The notes under the pieces were generated by a model. That model was given only the letters and a program-made list of their open reading frames with translations, ran no database searches and was not told where the DNA came from. The position numbers and the translations under genes are program-made. A stretch of DNA of 64,000 nucleotides from Methanomassiliicoccales archaeon (GTDB lineage Archaea; Thermoplasmatota; Thermoplasmata; Methanomassiliicoccales; JACIVX01), in assembly GCA_029907465.1 (NCBI GenBank), contig JARYLV010000007.1, forward strand, positions 1 through 64,000, written 5' to 3'. This document shows positions 9,137-17,911 of this stretch, piece by piece. Numbering within the stretch: position 1 is the stretch's first letter; each line of letters begins with the position of its first letter.

Positions 9137-9457
9137 TTATTGCAAAAATGGAGCGTCAGGTTCCCTGGATTCAAATCTTTTCTCGTTGAAAATGGATTGG
9201 AGCATTGAGAAGCGTGATGGTTTCTGATTAAAGTGATCGTCCCATCCTGAAACAGTTCGAGGACGCTTGAGAACCGCCTGCGATTTATTGGAAAATACCT
9301 CGACCCGAAGCAAGCCATCATAATGGGCATGAATTCCACTGATAAGACTGCTAGAATAGCGGAAAAATGTGATTGCACGATTCTTTACGATCTTTTTTTT
9401 GAGCTCTGCGAAGATGACTGGGGTGAGAAGGGTATCAAAGGATCTGATGGTATTCAT
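9137..9457 (-). CDS. Possible small hypothetical protein
   Basis: A 106-residue frame on the minus strand, convergent with the DUF2238-like gene. It reads MNTIRSFDTLLTPVIFAELK, then a mixed basic region without cysteine or transmembrane segments. A TATA-like stretch (ttatatagataaa on the minus strand, about 9486-9499) lies roughly 35 bases before the start, which is the main reason to keep it. No family is recognised, and it could be a chance frame. Confidence 0.35.
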   Translation of the reverse strand: MNTIRSFDTLLTPVIFAELKKKIVKNRAITFFRYSSSLISGIHAHYDGLLRVEVFSNKSQAVLKRPRTVSGWDDHFNQKPSRFSMLQSIFNEKRFESREPDAPFLQ

Positions 9458-9803
9458 CGACGACGTTCAAATGTAGAGGTACTTTATCTATATAATTGAT
9501 TTTTCTCCATAAGCAAAGTCATACGATACAGGTGCTGCCTGATTCTGGATTCTTATCTTGAAGATTCACGCGTGATTGAATCTGTTGCTCACGAAAGTAA
9601 ACTGTCAATGGACGATCAAGGATGTAAAAATGCGATGGTCGCAAGAGGATTTCCTAATTGATTACGATAACGATGTCTCAGACGCGCACTGGTAATAAAT
9701 TATTTGGTCATTCATTTAGATATCAAGTATTTCAACATGTGATCGTTCTCAGCGTCGTAAATAATTTAGAGATCGGAAAAAAGGGATGGTTATAGCAGTA
9801 GCC
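9458..9803. other. Intergenic stretch, no gene seen
   Basis: About 345 A+T-rich bases with stops in all frames. Apart from the TATA-like sequence near 9490 noted for the small minus-strand frame, I see no conserved element, tRNA or repeat. Confidence 0.5.
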
Positions 9804-10607
9804 TTAGCCATTAATGGCACTCTGGTTTGGTATCACAAATTTCCCCTTTTTCGAAGCTTCTACGACTTCCAGCACTTTTTCATGAGGCCATTTCTTGTCG
9901 TATTTTTTCTTGTCACCAACATCATCAAAATCTTTCATCACTTCTTTTCTTTTATTAAAATGTCCAATATGATATGTTTTAACAAAAGGACATGTGGTGA
10001 TCTTCCATTTATCTGAGAGAATTATTCTAAAGCAAATATCGACATCAGAAAAGGATGTTCGGAACTGCTCATCAAATCTTCCGATGTCTTCCCAACACTC
10101 TTTTCTAATGGCGAAAAGCGATGTAGCCTGGCCGATCATGCCTGGTACGAATTTATTGACTCCGACAATGAAAGGTCTCTGATCAATCGCTTGAGTTATT
10201 TTTCTTAAAAATAAAAAAGGAGAAATATTCAAAATACACATTTTGAAAAAAGTGGGTGAAAAATTACCATATATCCAACCGAGTATATCAGCTGCCCCAA
10301 TTTTGCATTTCTGCCTTATTTTAACCCCAAAATATCCGACATCTGGATATTTCGTTGTGAAATCGATGAGATCCTTAAATGCATTCACATAAGGAAATGA
10401 ATCATAGTCCATTCCTATAACAATATCCGATTCCGCTTCCGAGATCCCTCGGTTCATTGATTTCCCAAAGCTGAACGATGGGGTGCTGTCCTCTATTAAA
10501 ATAGGTCTAAAAGGATACTTCTGCGTATGCTCCAAATGTTGCAAACATTTTTTTGTGGTTTCATCATTCTTGTTTGGAACAGGGATCACCACATCAATAG
10601 CCCTCAT
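9804..10607 (-). CDS. Family 2 glycosyltransferase (GT-A)
   Basis: A 267-residue GT-A enzyme. The N-terminal strand is AIDVVIPVPNKNDETTKKCL. The nucleotide-sugar site is GMDYDSFPY, and the acceptor-side motif is ECWEDIGRFDEQF with FSDVDICFR (the ED/DxD-like motif near residue 205). There is no membrane segment. It transfers a sugar from a nucleotide donor to an unknown acceptor, probably a surface glycan. A decayed relative lies at 58389-59159, which shares the start, the middle and the last 20 codons. No operon partner is seen on either side. Confidence 0.85.
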   Translation of the reverse strand: MRAIDVVIPVPNKNDETTKKCLQHLEHTQKYPFRPILIEDSTPSFSFGKSMNRGISEAESDIVIGMDYDSFPYVNAFKDLIDFTTKYPDVGYFGVKIRQKCKIGAADILGWIYGNFSPTFFKMCILNISPFLFLRKITQAIDQRPFIVGVNKFVPGMIGQATSLFAIRKECWEDIGRFDEQFRTSFSDVDICFRIILSDKWKITTCPFVKTYHIGHFNKRKEVMKDFDDVGDKKKYDKKWPHEKVLEVVEASKKGKFVIPNQSAING

Positions 10608-11021
10608 ATCTTTTCCTCCAGCTTACCCCTTATTACAGATTAGATCCATCTCTTCTCTTGCGTCGTTAGTTCACGATTCCAACCGCCTTGATTGCGAATC
10701 GTGCAAATAAAGATGCGCAACCAAACTGTCCTGAATATACACCGGATCGAATAAATAAATAAAAGATACGATTAAGAAGTCCTTCCCATTCATGTGTCGG
10801 ACGATGGATTTTTTAGCGTCTATGAGTTGACCCGCCATAATTTCGCCAGACTGGTGCAAGTCTTTAGAGAAAGATCAACGCAGCGAGATTCTTTAATGCG
10901 CCTGGAAGGCGAGCAATATTTCTCCGTTCCGTGCTCTGGTATCTTTTCCCTTTGTTGAGCACTGGTATTAATTCATTCATGAAATCCCAATTTTAAAATC
11001 TATGTCTCCCGATTTCCCAGG
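10608..11021. other. Intergenic stretch, no convincing gene
   Basis: About 414 bases between the GT2 gene and the GT4 relic. A 62-codon minus-strand frame (10671-10859) has no ribosome site and unlikely composition. A short run of aaataaat repeats occurs near 10750. Nothing else is recognised. Confidence 0.4.
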
Positions 11022-11028
11022 TTGACGT

Positions 11029-11466
11029 ATGAAAAAAAAAGGATCTTATTCATCAGGCCTCAAGCTGTGAGTTTCACTGAGACCGACCGCATGATTCTCG
11101 AGAAGCACTTCGAGGTGAAGGCGATCGATTTCGGATTTTTTGCGAAGAACCCCCTAAGTTTTCTTGGGAACATTTATCGAACGATCATAGGGGTAACCTG
11201 CGCGGACGGCGTATTCATTTGGTTTGCTGACTTCCACGTGTTATTGCCGATCATTCTTTCGAAATGTCAGTGGAGAAAAACGATTGTCGTCATTGGAGGA
11301 TACAAAGTAGCTAAAGTGCCAGAAATCGAGTACGGCGGGATGCCGAGTCGGAGGACACGGTGGATAAAGAGATAAGGGAACGATAGCGCGCCAGAGGGTC
11401 ATCGAGAAGTTCAGCATCGCTGAAAGGGAAAAGAAGCTCCTCGAGTTGATCAAGCGAGATCTTTGA
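11029..11466 (+). pseudogene. Relic of a GT4 glycosyltransferase (frameshift plus large internal deletion)
   Basis: After the ATG at 11029 comes a run of nine A. With ten A the frame would read MKKKRILFIRPQAV and continue into a typical GT4 N-terminus (FAKNPLSFLGNIYRTIIG, VFIWFADFHVLLP, KTIVVIGGYK). As it stands the ATG is out of frame. The donor-binding half is missing: the N-terminal frame stops at 11375, and only a GT4-like C-terminal helix (RVIEKFSIAEREKKLLELIK) remains at 11389-11466 in another frame. Roughly 200 or more codons are lost compared with the usual 350-400. A dead gene is the simplest reading. Confidence 0.75.
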
Positions 11467-11600
11467 AGAGAACTGATCCGAATGCATTCACCCCTTCTCT
11501 GCTAAATCGACTCGTGATTGAGGACATCTTTTCGTCTTTGAGGAGTCTCGACAAGGTGTTATTGATCAACCCTCCTCATAAAAGCGCTCTCAATCCCTCT

Positions 11601-12989
11601 TTAAAATATCAAAGCTGGTGGTACCATGAGCACGAGGAAGAGAGAGACTGCGAAAGCCGTCTTGAAAGTCTTGGCATCAGCTGAGATGAAGGGCATCATA
11701 AGGACAATCGGCTGAACGATCGCGAGGATGAAGAGCTGCACGCCGCCGATGAGAATGGTATTCGCCATCAGTGTCCCAACGCTCCTGATCGTCGTAACTG
11801 ACGCGAAATTCATGACGAAGAGGGATTCAACGGCGACGACGAAGACCACGACGATGATTGTGTATGATGCAATCTTCGCGATGATTGGCCTCTCGCTCAA
11901 TATGTCCGACGCGAAATTCCTCACCAGCCAGGCAATCAATGCGACGATGCCGAGGACTAGGAGTTGCGTGCCTGCTGTGTTGACAGTCGAAGCGGTGATC
12001 CCCCCGATGCTCTGCACGTTAGCTGGTGAAGCAAGCCCCATCACGAGCAACCCTTCCGACGCGATCGCAATCGATGCAACGATAGAGATAATCTCGGCAA
12101 ATCTTGTCCTCAACAGGTTCTCTTTGCTGAGTATCCAGAGCGAAGCGGAAAGGAGGCCGAGGGCGAAGAGCTGTGCGCCGCTCGCGACGACCGTCCTCTC
12201 AAGAATGCCGCCGATCCCATCGATCGTCATCCTGCCGCATTTTATTGCGAGGATGATTCCCTCGATGGCGATGATGATTGAAATAACGACTGAGAGGATG
12301 CGGACAGCCCGCTGTCCCGAGATCTTCCGCCCCTTGATCGCGATGGCCCCATCTTTTAGGGACCAGGCGCAGAGGAGGATGAGGGCGAGGACGAGTAATT
12401 GGATTCCAGCGTATGTGAACGTCGACTCCCTGATCCCGCCGATCCCCTCGATTGATGTCCTGCCGGCTATGCTGATGACGAAGAGCCCTTCTGCTGCGAG
12501 TGCCGTCGAGACGATAATCCCGAGGATCCTTGTAAGACCGATTGTCCTGAGCGGTGTGTCGGCGAAGCGCGATGTCAGCAAGCCGCCAACACCGAGTACA
12601 AAGAGCTGACAGCCAGCAGCGCCCACCCAAAACTTCCTGATCCCGCCGATCCCTTCCCATTGGACAGCACCGGCCATCGATGCGATCACGATCCCCTCGA
12701 CAGCGATGACCGTCGCGATGAGGAACGGGAGGATTGTGAAAAAAAGGGAGAGAAGTTCACGCCTCTTGCCCATCCCCCAGTCCCTTTTTCTCAACCAGAA
12801 TGAAACGATGAAGAGGAGGCCGAGGACGAAGAGCTGCAACCCGCCCAGGGAAACCGTTGTTTCCTTGATCCATCCGATCCCGTCAACCTTCATTGGAGCG
12901 GCGAGGTTCAGGAGGGCCAGACCTTCAATAATGATGATAATACCGATGATGATCGCGATCAGGTTGACAGCCCGTGGAATCTTCACCAA
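11601..12989 (-). CDS. Membrane protein built from six tandem repeats of unknown family
   Basis: A 462-residue integral membrane protein made almost entirely of six copies of a unit of about 70 residues. Each unit has a hydrophobic helix carrying an invariant Glu (IIEGLALL, AVEGIVIA, AAEGLFVI, AIEGIILA, ASEGLLVM, AVESLFVM). A short polar link with an IGGI-like turn follows, then a second helix with the motif GxQLxxLG/A. Twelve helices would result. Basic linkers (KRRE, KGRK) separate some units. Buried Glu residues in repeated helix pairs suggest ion or proton handling, but I recognise no named family. The gene is on the same strand as the DUF1616 gene upstream, about 100 bases away. Confidence 0.8.
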   Translation of the reverse strand: MVKIPRAVNLIAIIIGIIIIIEGLALLNLAAPMKVDGIGWIKETTVSLGGLQLFVLGLLFIVSFWLRKRDWGMGKRRELLSLFFTILPFLIATVIAVEGIVIASMAGAVQWEGIGGIRKFWVGAAGCQLFVLGVGGLLTSRFADTPLRTIGLTRILGIIVSTALAAEGLFVISIAGRTSIEGIGGIRESTFTYAGIQLLVLALILLCAWSLKDGAIAIKGRKISGQRAVRILSVVISIIIAIEGIILAIKCGRMTIDGIGGILERTVVASGAQLFALGLLSASLWILSKENLLRTRFAEIISIVASIAIASEGLLVMGLASPANVQSIGGITASTVNTAGTQLLVLGIVALIAWLVRNFASDILSERPIIAKIASYTIIVVVFVVAVESLFVMNFASVTTIRSVGTLMANTILIGGVQLFILAIVQPIVLMMPFISADAKTFKTAFAVSLFLVLMVPPALIF

Positions 12990-13092
12990 TCTCCTCTCCC
13001 GATGTGTGCGACATTTAACTGCGTTTATGAATAAATGTTTTGTCTTGATGCATCAAATTTGTTATCACCTTTCATTTCTTCGTCCAAAAGTA

Positions 13093-14076
13093 TCATTCCT
13101 CCACATTCATCGAAAGGTTGAGTGAGAGAATCCTGCCTTCGATTGCGTCAACAATCCTTGACCCCATGCCACTGTCCACATGGTCCTGATATTTGATGCC
13201 CTCGAAAGGTTGTTGATCTTTGAAAAGGAGGAACCACATCTTATATTGCCCTGGCATTTCGAGAGAGAAGTTGTAGCGGAGCTCCCACTGCGGCGTCCAG
13301 TTACCCTCGAGGTTGACTGGTGTGTGTGCGAGTGAGACAGAGAAGGAATCGAAGAAGTACATGTGGTTGACGACAGTTGTGTTGTTGACGAAGCTCGAGT
13401 CGACGAGCCAGATCTCGACGGCGTAGTTGACCTCGCGGTACTCATGATTCGCGATGCCGATGATGATCGTTGCGTTCTCTCCGACGGTCAAGTTCGTCGG
13501 ATAGTTGTGCGCCTTGCCATCTGGCCCCAATATATAGAACTCGGTGAACTTCTCCCCCTGCTTCGGCACAGCGATTACATAGACCAGAGCGATCAGACTT
13601 GCTGCGATCGAGATGACGAGGATGATGTTGAGAGCGCGGTCAATTTTCGTCCCTCCTTTGAGATTCTTTCTGACGTAGTGTACGACCGCTGGGAGCTGCA
13701 CTGGTAAGAAGGGCTCTTTAGCCCCCTTTCTCCGATAATAAGCGGTGAAGGAAAAGAGAATATTGAAGGCAGAGACGCTCGCGAGTATGGGATCGAGCCG
13801 GATGCCGAAGGGCGTATAGTTAAGGCCGAGGCCGATGAGCGGTGTGATGGCAATACTCAGTCCAAAGGAAAGGGCGACCCTCTCGACAAGATCGATGCTC
13901 TCCTTCTCAGGGAAAAGGGTTGCGATGAGTACATAACCTGGAAAGAAGAGGATGAAGGGGAGGCCTATGACAATCCTGAGGGGGTTGTCTGGCAGGAGGT
14001 AGACAATCGGGATAAGAATTCCTGTCAAAAGAACGATTGACGCGAGATCCCAGTGCCTTCTCAGTTCTTCCTTCAT
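13093..14076 (-). CDS. DUF1616-family membrane protein with external domain
   Basis: A 327-residue protein. Residues 10-105 carry four hydrophobic helices with the DUF1616 hallmark GLPFILFFPGYVLIATLFP and a following ERVALSFGLS. A fifth helix at about 150-172 (ILVISIAASLIALVYVIAV) leads to an external C-terminal domain of about 145 residues with several N-x-S/T sequons (NLT, NAT, NTT, NWT, NFS). This is the usual archaeal DUF1616 architecture; its function is unknown, although such proteins often lie near glycan or surface-layer genes. The sequons suggest that the outer domain is itself N-glycosylated. Confidence 0.85.
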   Translation of the reverse strand: MKEELRRHWDLASIVLLTGILIPIVYLLPDNPLRIVIGLPFILFFPGYVLIATLFPEKESIDLVERVALSFGLSIAITPLIGLGLNYTPFGIRLDPILASVSAFNILFSFTAYYRRKGAKEPFLPVQLPAVVHYVRKNLKGGTKIDRALNIILVISIAASLIALVYVIAVPKQGEKFTEFYILGPDGKAHNYPTNLTVGENATIIIGIANHEYREVNYAVEIWLVDSSFVNNTTVVNHMYFFDSFSVSLAHTPVNLEGNWTPQWELRYNFSLEMPGQYKMWFLLFKDQQPFEGIKYQDHVDSGMGSRIVDAIEGRILSLNLSMNVEE

Positions 14077-14210
14077 CTGACTGGAAACTCCGCGTTCGAT
14101 ATTTATTGTTTGTCATCTAGATGAAAATGTTTTTGAAAAGGTGTCGCAACCATTGTGTCCTATCGGTCGGGAGGATTGTTTAATAGGGGTGAAAAAAATC
14201 ACCTCTCCAC

Positions 14211-14996
14211 ATGCGGAGAAAGGTCTTCCTTCTGATCCCTATCATCCTTATCACAGTCGCAGAGTCATTCTTTTTCATCAAGTCATTTGAGACGACCCTG
14301 CTGGTCCACGGGATCAACCTCCTCTTCTGTGTCCTTTTTCCCCTTTTTTTAAAAGAGAGCACAACGCTGTGCCAGTCATTTTCCTTAGTCTCCGTCCTCA
14401 GAATGCTCAATATCGGCATGCCGGTCTTCTTCACAATGACGATCTACTGGCTCCCATTCATCTACGGGGCGGCGATCCTCGCCGCGTATTTTGTAGTAAA
14501 GAAGGAAGAGAACCTCAGATTGAGGGAAAGGATAGCGAGGGCAGTCAGCTTCTTCTCGTCGCAGAAGAGAAAATACCCCGTGTACTTATGCGCAGGCGTC
14601 GTCATCGGCCTCGTCCTGGCGAACGCCGAGTTCTCTGTTTTGAAAGCCGAGAGCCTCATCCCCTCGCTCGATCTTTTTAATCTATTCGTACTCGCGGTCG
14701 TCATGTTTCTCTTCGTCGGCTTTGGCGAAGAGCTCATCTTCCGTTTTATACTCCAGACAAGGCTTGAGAAGGAAATCGGGAAGTATAACGGTCTTTTCCT
14801 CGCCTCCTTCGTCTTCATGACGATGCACTCCGGCTACTCTTCAATCCCTTACCTCGTCTTCGTGTTCATCGTCGGGCTCATCCTCGGTTACGCGTTTTAC
14901 CGGACGAGGAGCCTCTTCCTCGTCACGGTCATCCACGGATCGATCAACTTCTTCCTCTTCTCGCTGATCCCGCATGGTTACCTTGCGTTTACCTGA
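14211..14996 (+). CDS. CPBP-family intramembrane metalloprotease (Rce1/Abi-like)
   Basis: A 261-residue polytopic protein with about eight hydrophobic helices. The CPBP motifs are present in order: GEELIFRFIL (EExxxR), FVFMTMHSG (FxxxH) and HGSINFF (HxxxN), which bind the catalytic metal in the membrane. Family members cleave CAAX-like or peptide substrates, or act in bacteriocin immunity; the substrate here is unknown. It is divergent from the DUF1616 gene with about 130 bases between them, and the start ATG 14211 gives a clean N-terminus (MRRKVFLLIPIILI). Confidence 0.85.
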   Translation: MRRKVFLLIPIILITVAESFFFIKSFETTLLVHGINLLFCVLFPLFLKESTTLCQSFSLVSVLRMLNIGMPVFFTMTIYWLPFIYGAAILAAYFVVKKEENLRLRERIARAVSFFSSQKRKYPVYLCAGVVIGLVLANAEFSVLKAESLIPSLDLFNLFVLAVVMFLFVGFGEELIFRFILQTRLEKEIGKYNGLFLASFVFMTMHSGYSSIPYLVFVFIVGLILGYAFYRTRSLFLVTVIHGSINFFLFSLIPHGYLAFT

Positions 14997-15307
14997 TTAA
15001 GACGGGTGCCAGTGTGATAGCGCTTTGCAGAAGGGCCATGCATGGCAGTCCCAACTCCATTGATTAATGGAAGGGGTAACGATTGATCAGACACCCTCCT
15101 CTTACTTTACATAATGTTTTTTCGTCTCACGCCTGTGATGCTTCCTGCCATTCTTTTGAACAATCCCCAAAGTGGATTTCGAAAGAACATAATCGAATGT
15201 GATCTTATTGCGCAAAATCGTGTTTTCTCCGCCGAGAAGCAAAACTGCTTTCTCGGGAATGATAAAATCTTTAAGACGTTAAGATCGATGACTTAACGGG
15301 GGTGAAA
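14997..15307. other. Intergenic region with a promoter for the DapA-family gene
   Basis: About 310 bases without a gene. Near its right end, atctttaagacg (15267-15278) resembles a BoxA about 30 bases before the ATG at 15308, and gggggtg just before the ATG can serve as ribosome site. Nothing else is recognised. Confidence 0.4.
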
Positions 15308-16243
15308 ATGGATCCCGAAAAGTTTCGAGAGAAGTGCAAGGGGGTATTGACGCTGGTCCCGACGGCCTTCAAGAAGAATTATGAACTGGATCTTGAGGCC
15401 TTGAGGGAGCACGTGAGGTATCTCGCAGAGAATCGGGTGACGGCAGTGATCCCGGCTGGTAGCACGGGCGAGTTTTCTTCGATGAGTGAGGAGGAGATCA
15501 AGAAGGTGATTTCTGCGACTGTGGATGAGGTGAACGGGAAGACGATGGTCGTCGCTGGGACGGCGCACAGCGGAACGCATGAGACTATTAAGTTGACAAA
15601 GTACGCGGAGGATGTAGGGTGCGACGCAGTGATGATCGTCACGCCATATTACTTCAAGGAGGTCGAAGAGGGCATTTTCCAGCACTACAAGATGGTCGCC
15701 GATAGTGTCGATATCGCCATCATGCCTTACAATAACCCGTGGGTGACAAGCGGTGTCATTTACAGCTACCGCCTCGTCGAGCGCTTTGCCAAGGAGGTTC
15801 CGAACATCACAGCGCTCAAGGACGTGACGGGGAACTCCGCGTATGTCCTTGAATTGCTCAGGCGCGTCGGGGACAAGATCGCCATTCTGCCGTACGCTGA
15901 GACGGAGCACACGATGCTCTGCTATTTATTAGGATGTCCCGGTACGATTTCCCTCCTTTCAAACATCGCGCCGAAGGAGTCGATCGAACTGTGGAAAGCG
16001 GCATATCTTGAAAAGGACGCGAAGAAGGCGATGGCGATCCTCGATAAATTCGAAGGGTTCAACCGGTTGATGAACAGGTTGATCATGGAAAAGGGGATAC
16101 CGGCGTATCTCCACACGATCAAGCACGCCCTCACGCTCCTCGGAAGACCTTGTGGACTCCCGATGCGGCCTCCCGCTCAACCCTTGAGGGAGAACGAGGT
16201 CGAGGAGCTGAGGCAGGCGTTGATCAGAATGGGGCTCATGTGA
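15308..16243 (+). CDS. DapA/N-acetylneuraminate-lyase family aldolase
   Basis: A TIM-barrel enzyme of about 311 residues. The substrate carboxylate loop is AGSTGEFSSM, the catalytic Tyr is in MPYNNPW, and the Schiff-base Lys is in ITALKDVTGN. These residues define class I aldolases that join or split pyruvate with an aldehyde: dihydrodipicolinate synthase, neuraminate lyase or KDG aldolase. With no lysine-pathway neighbours, dihydrodipicolinate synthase is not assured, and a sugar-acid aldolase is equally possible. ATG 15308 is preferred to GTG 15302 because the purine-rich gggggtg would be too close to the latter. Confidence 0.85.
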   Translation: MDPEKFREKCKGVLTLVPTAFKKNYELDLEALREHVRYLAENRVTAVIPAGSTGEFSSMSEEEIKKVISATVDEVNGKTMVVAGTAHSGTHETIKLTKYAEDVGCDAVMIVTPYYFKEVEEGIFQHYKMVADSVDIAIMPYNNPWVTSGVIYSYRLVERFAKEVPNITALKDVTGNSAYVLELLRRVGDKIAILPYAETEHTMLCYLLGCPGTISLLSNIAPKESIELWKAAYLEKDAKKAMAILDKFEGFNRLMNRLIMEKGIPAYLHTIKHALTLLGRPCGLPMRPPAQPLRENEVEELRQALIRMGLM

Positions 16244-16650
16244 TTGGGAGATTGCTTTCGAAGTGTCCGCTATCAAATTGCGCGGCTTGAACGATCATAA
16301 CGGCCCATCGAATGCCCGGCACTGTTTCCCCCCTTTCTTCCTTTTTTTACTGGCGCGATAAGTTCCGAGAGGCCACGGCGTCCTCTTGCATACTCCTCCT
16401 GACCCGTTGCGGCTGCGATTGAGGGCCGGGAGAGGATCGCAGATCTTAAAAAGACCCAACTATGTTAGTCGTGCTTCGTCAATTGCACGTTTGTGCTCAC
16501 CGTATTTGACGGATATGGTATCCTTTTTAATCTCTGGAATTGACAGGGCCGTTATCATTCACCGTGTCATTGGCGTCTGCTTCACACGTCAGAGATGATA
16601 TGGAGACCACAATCTTTTTAACAGAAAGGATGAATACATGTGAGGGAAGC
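16244..16650. other. Intergenic region; promoter of the small membrane protein
   Basis: About 400 bases. A T-rich ctttttaac (16614-16622) sits about 30 bases before ATG 16651 and may be its BoxA. An in-frame extension to 16540 exists but lacks both ribosome site and plausible composition. Nothing else is recognised. Confidence 0.4.
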
Positions 16651-16935
16651 ATGCTTTCGACCATTGTGACCGTGACAAGCACCTCTTCAAGCACGAGCGC
16701 CGTGTCGAGCGCAGCGTCCAGTGCAATCTCGATGACGACGGCCATCTCGATCGGCATCGGGGGCGCGCTCATCGCCATCTTCCTCATACTCTTCCTCGCC
16801 TCTAAGGAGCTCATCACCGCTTCTTCGCTTAAATCGAAAAAGGTCCTCGACTCCCTGAACTCCGTCATCGCGCCACTTTTAATCGTCTTCGCGCTGACCG
16901 TCATCTTTAAGGTTATGGAAGTCCTCGCCGCCTGA
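16651..16935 (+). CDS. Small membrane protein with Ser/Thr-rich N-terminus
   Basis: About 94 residues. The first 28 are almost all Ser, Thr, Ala and Val (TVTSTSSSTSAVSSAASSA). A hydrophobic helix follows (IGIGGALIAIFLILFLA), then a short basic loop (SLKSKKVL) and a second helix (VIAPLLIVFALTVIFKVM). GAGGG lies 4 bases before the ATG. The outward Ser/Thr segment may be O-glycosylated or lie in the envelope. No family is recognised. A perfect T-rich hairpin downstream (17039-17058) may end the transcript. Confidence 0.65.
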   Translation: MLSTIVTVTSTSSSTSAVSSAASSAISMTTAISIGIGGALIAIFLILFLASKELITASSLKSKKVLDSLNSVIAPLLIVFALTVIFKVMEVLAA

Positions 16936-17038
16936 GCCTTCACCCTCTTCCTCCCTCCTCACAGCCTTTACAAATCCTTCAATCAATTTTCAAAAACAAT
17001 GAGAATTCTTCGCTCTCCCCCTCACTGAAAAATTGAAT

Positions 17039-17058
17039 AATTTTTTTTGAAAAAAATT
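17039..17058 (+). terminator. T-rich hairpin after the small membrane protein
   Basis: AATTTTTTT and AAAAAAATT are perfect complements separated by two bases, and the left arm is a T-run typical of archaeal terminators. It lies about 100 bases past the stop at 16935. The role is inferred from sequence only. Confidence 0.35.
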
Positions 17059-17215
17059 CACATCGCTTGATGCCCTCAGCTCTTCATCTTGATTATAAAT
17101 ATCACTGCTCCTGTAAGAGAATCGTTATAAACGATGAAAGAGAATATATTTTGCTGAAAAGGGGACGACCTAGCTTTTTTCTGGGATTCTTTTTTTGGCA
17201 TATAGGAGAAAGGGG

Positions 17216-17536
17216 GTGAAACTTGTGGCGATATTCGTGACTTTCTGGAAGCTCAATCCAGGTGTGCCTCCGGCTGAGGTCTCAAGAATCGCGGCGACTT
17301 TGCTGCAGAAGGGCCTTTACCCGCCTGCGGGTGTGAAGGTGCTCGCGTGGTATCTCTGTCCTGGCGGGAAAGGCGTATCGATCGTCGATATTCCAAACGG
17401 CGACTCCGCGACGGCATTCAAGAGCTGGCTTGCGTGGGTCATGGAAAAGGCGGTCTTCTCTGAATACGAGGCGATGCCGGCCATTACCGCGGAGGAAGCG
17501 ATAAAGATGGTTGCCGCACAGGCTGGGAAGGGGTGA
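17216..17536 (+). CDS. Small DUF3303-like protein
   Basis: About 106 residues from GTG 17216, chosen because GGAG at 17205-17208 sits 7 bases upstream. It reads VKLVAIFVTFWKLNPGVPP, later LLQKGLYPPAGVKVLAWYL and GGKGVSIVDIPNGDSATAF. The alternating strands and helices resemble the ferredoxin-like alpha/beta barrel of DUF3303. No catalytic residues are evident. A strong oligo-T stretch follows the gene. Function unknown; it appears to be transcribed alone. Confidence 0.65.
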   Translation: MKLVAIFVTFWKLNPGVPPAEVSRIAATLLQKGLYPPAGVKVLAWYLCPGGKGVSIVDIPNGDSATAFKSWLAWVMEKAVFSEYEAMPAITAEEAIKMVAAQAGKG

Positions 17537-17562
17537 GCGCTTCATCGTTCTTACAAATCCCC

Positions 17563-17576
17563 TTTTTTATTTTTTT
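17563..17576 (+). terminator. Oligo-T terminator after the DUF3303-like gene
   Basis: The run ttttttatttttt follows the stop codon by about 26 bases. Archaeal RNA polymerase stops at such T-tracts without needing a hairpin. Confidence 0.5.
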
Positions 17577-17788
17577 GGATCTTTATTGTCGCTATTAAGA
17601 AATTAAAGGGAGTGCTGAAACAATGAGGGGATATGATCTGATGTCCCCTTTTTTGAATTCTTGTATTGAATTGAATAGAATAAGATCATTGTTGGCCTTG
17701 CAATCACCTCCGTTTTGTCTCTTATTGCTGTTTTTGAAAGGAAGTGGAGGCGATTCTTGAATCCAGCAATTCCCGTGCTAAACCTATC

Positions 17789-17814
17789 ATCCCTCACTTT
17801 TTCAATTGAGGGAT
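17789..17814. repeat. Perfect inverted repeat upstream of the glycan island
   Basis: ATCCCTCA (17789-17796) and TGAGGGAT (17807-17814) are exact complements with a ten-base spacer. The element lies about 100 bases before the first glycosyltransferase gene and could be an operator or an RNA hairpin. I cannot tell which. Confidence 0.4.
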
Positions 17815-17911
17815 TTCAATCAATAGATTTCTATTAAAGACATTTATCGTAGATGCGAAAATTTATGAATGACATTCTCTATCACGTTTGATAATCACGG
17901 GGGAAGTCATT

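Larger units (their letters stand above)
17537..17911. other. Region between the DUF3303-like gene and the glycan island
   Basis: About 375 bases. It holds an oligo-T terminator at the left and a perfect 8-base inverted repeat (17789-17814). TATA-like sequences near 17835 and 17860 lie ahead of the first glycan gene. A 64-codon minus-strand frame is not convincing. Confidence 0.5.

Noticed and set aside
11728-12609. 293-codon plus-strand frame across the repeat membrane protein
   Set aside because: It is the antisense shadow of regular repeats; its translation is rich in Met, Ile, Ala and Ser without domain pattern, and the opposite strand shows six clear repeat units.
15293-15910. 205-codon minus-strand frame opposite the DapA-family gene
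   Set aside because: High His, Arg and Leu content typical of a shadow; the plus strand carries a full aldolase.
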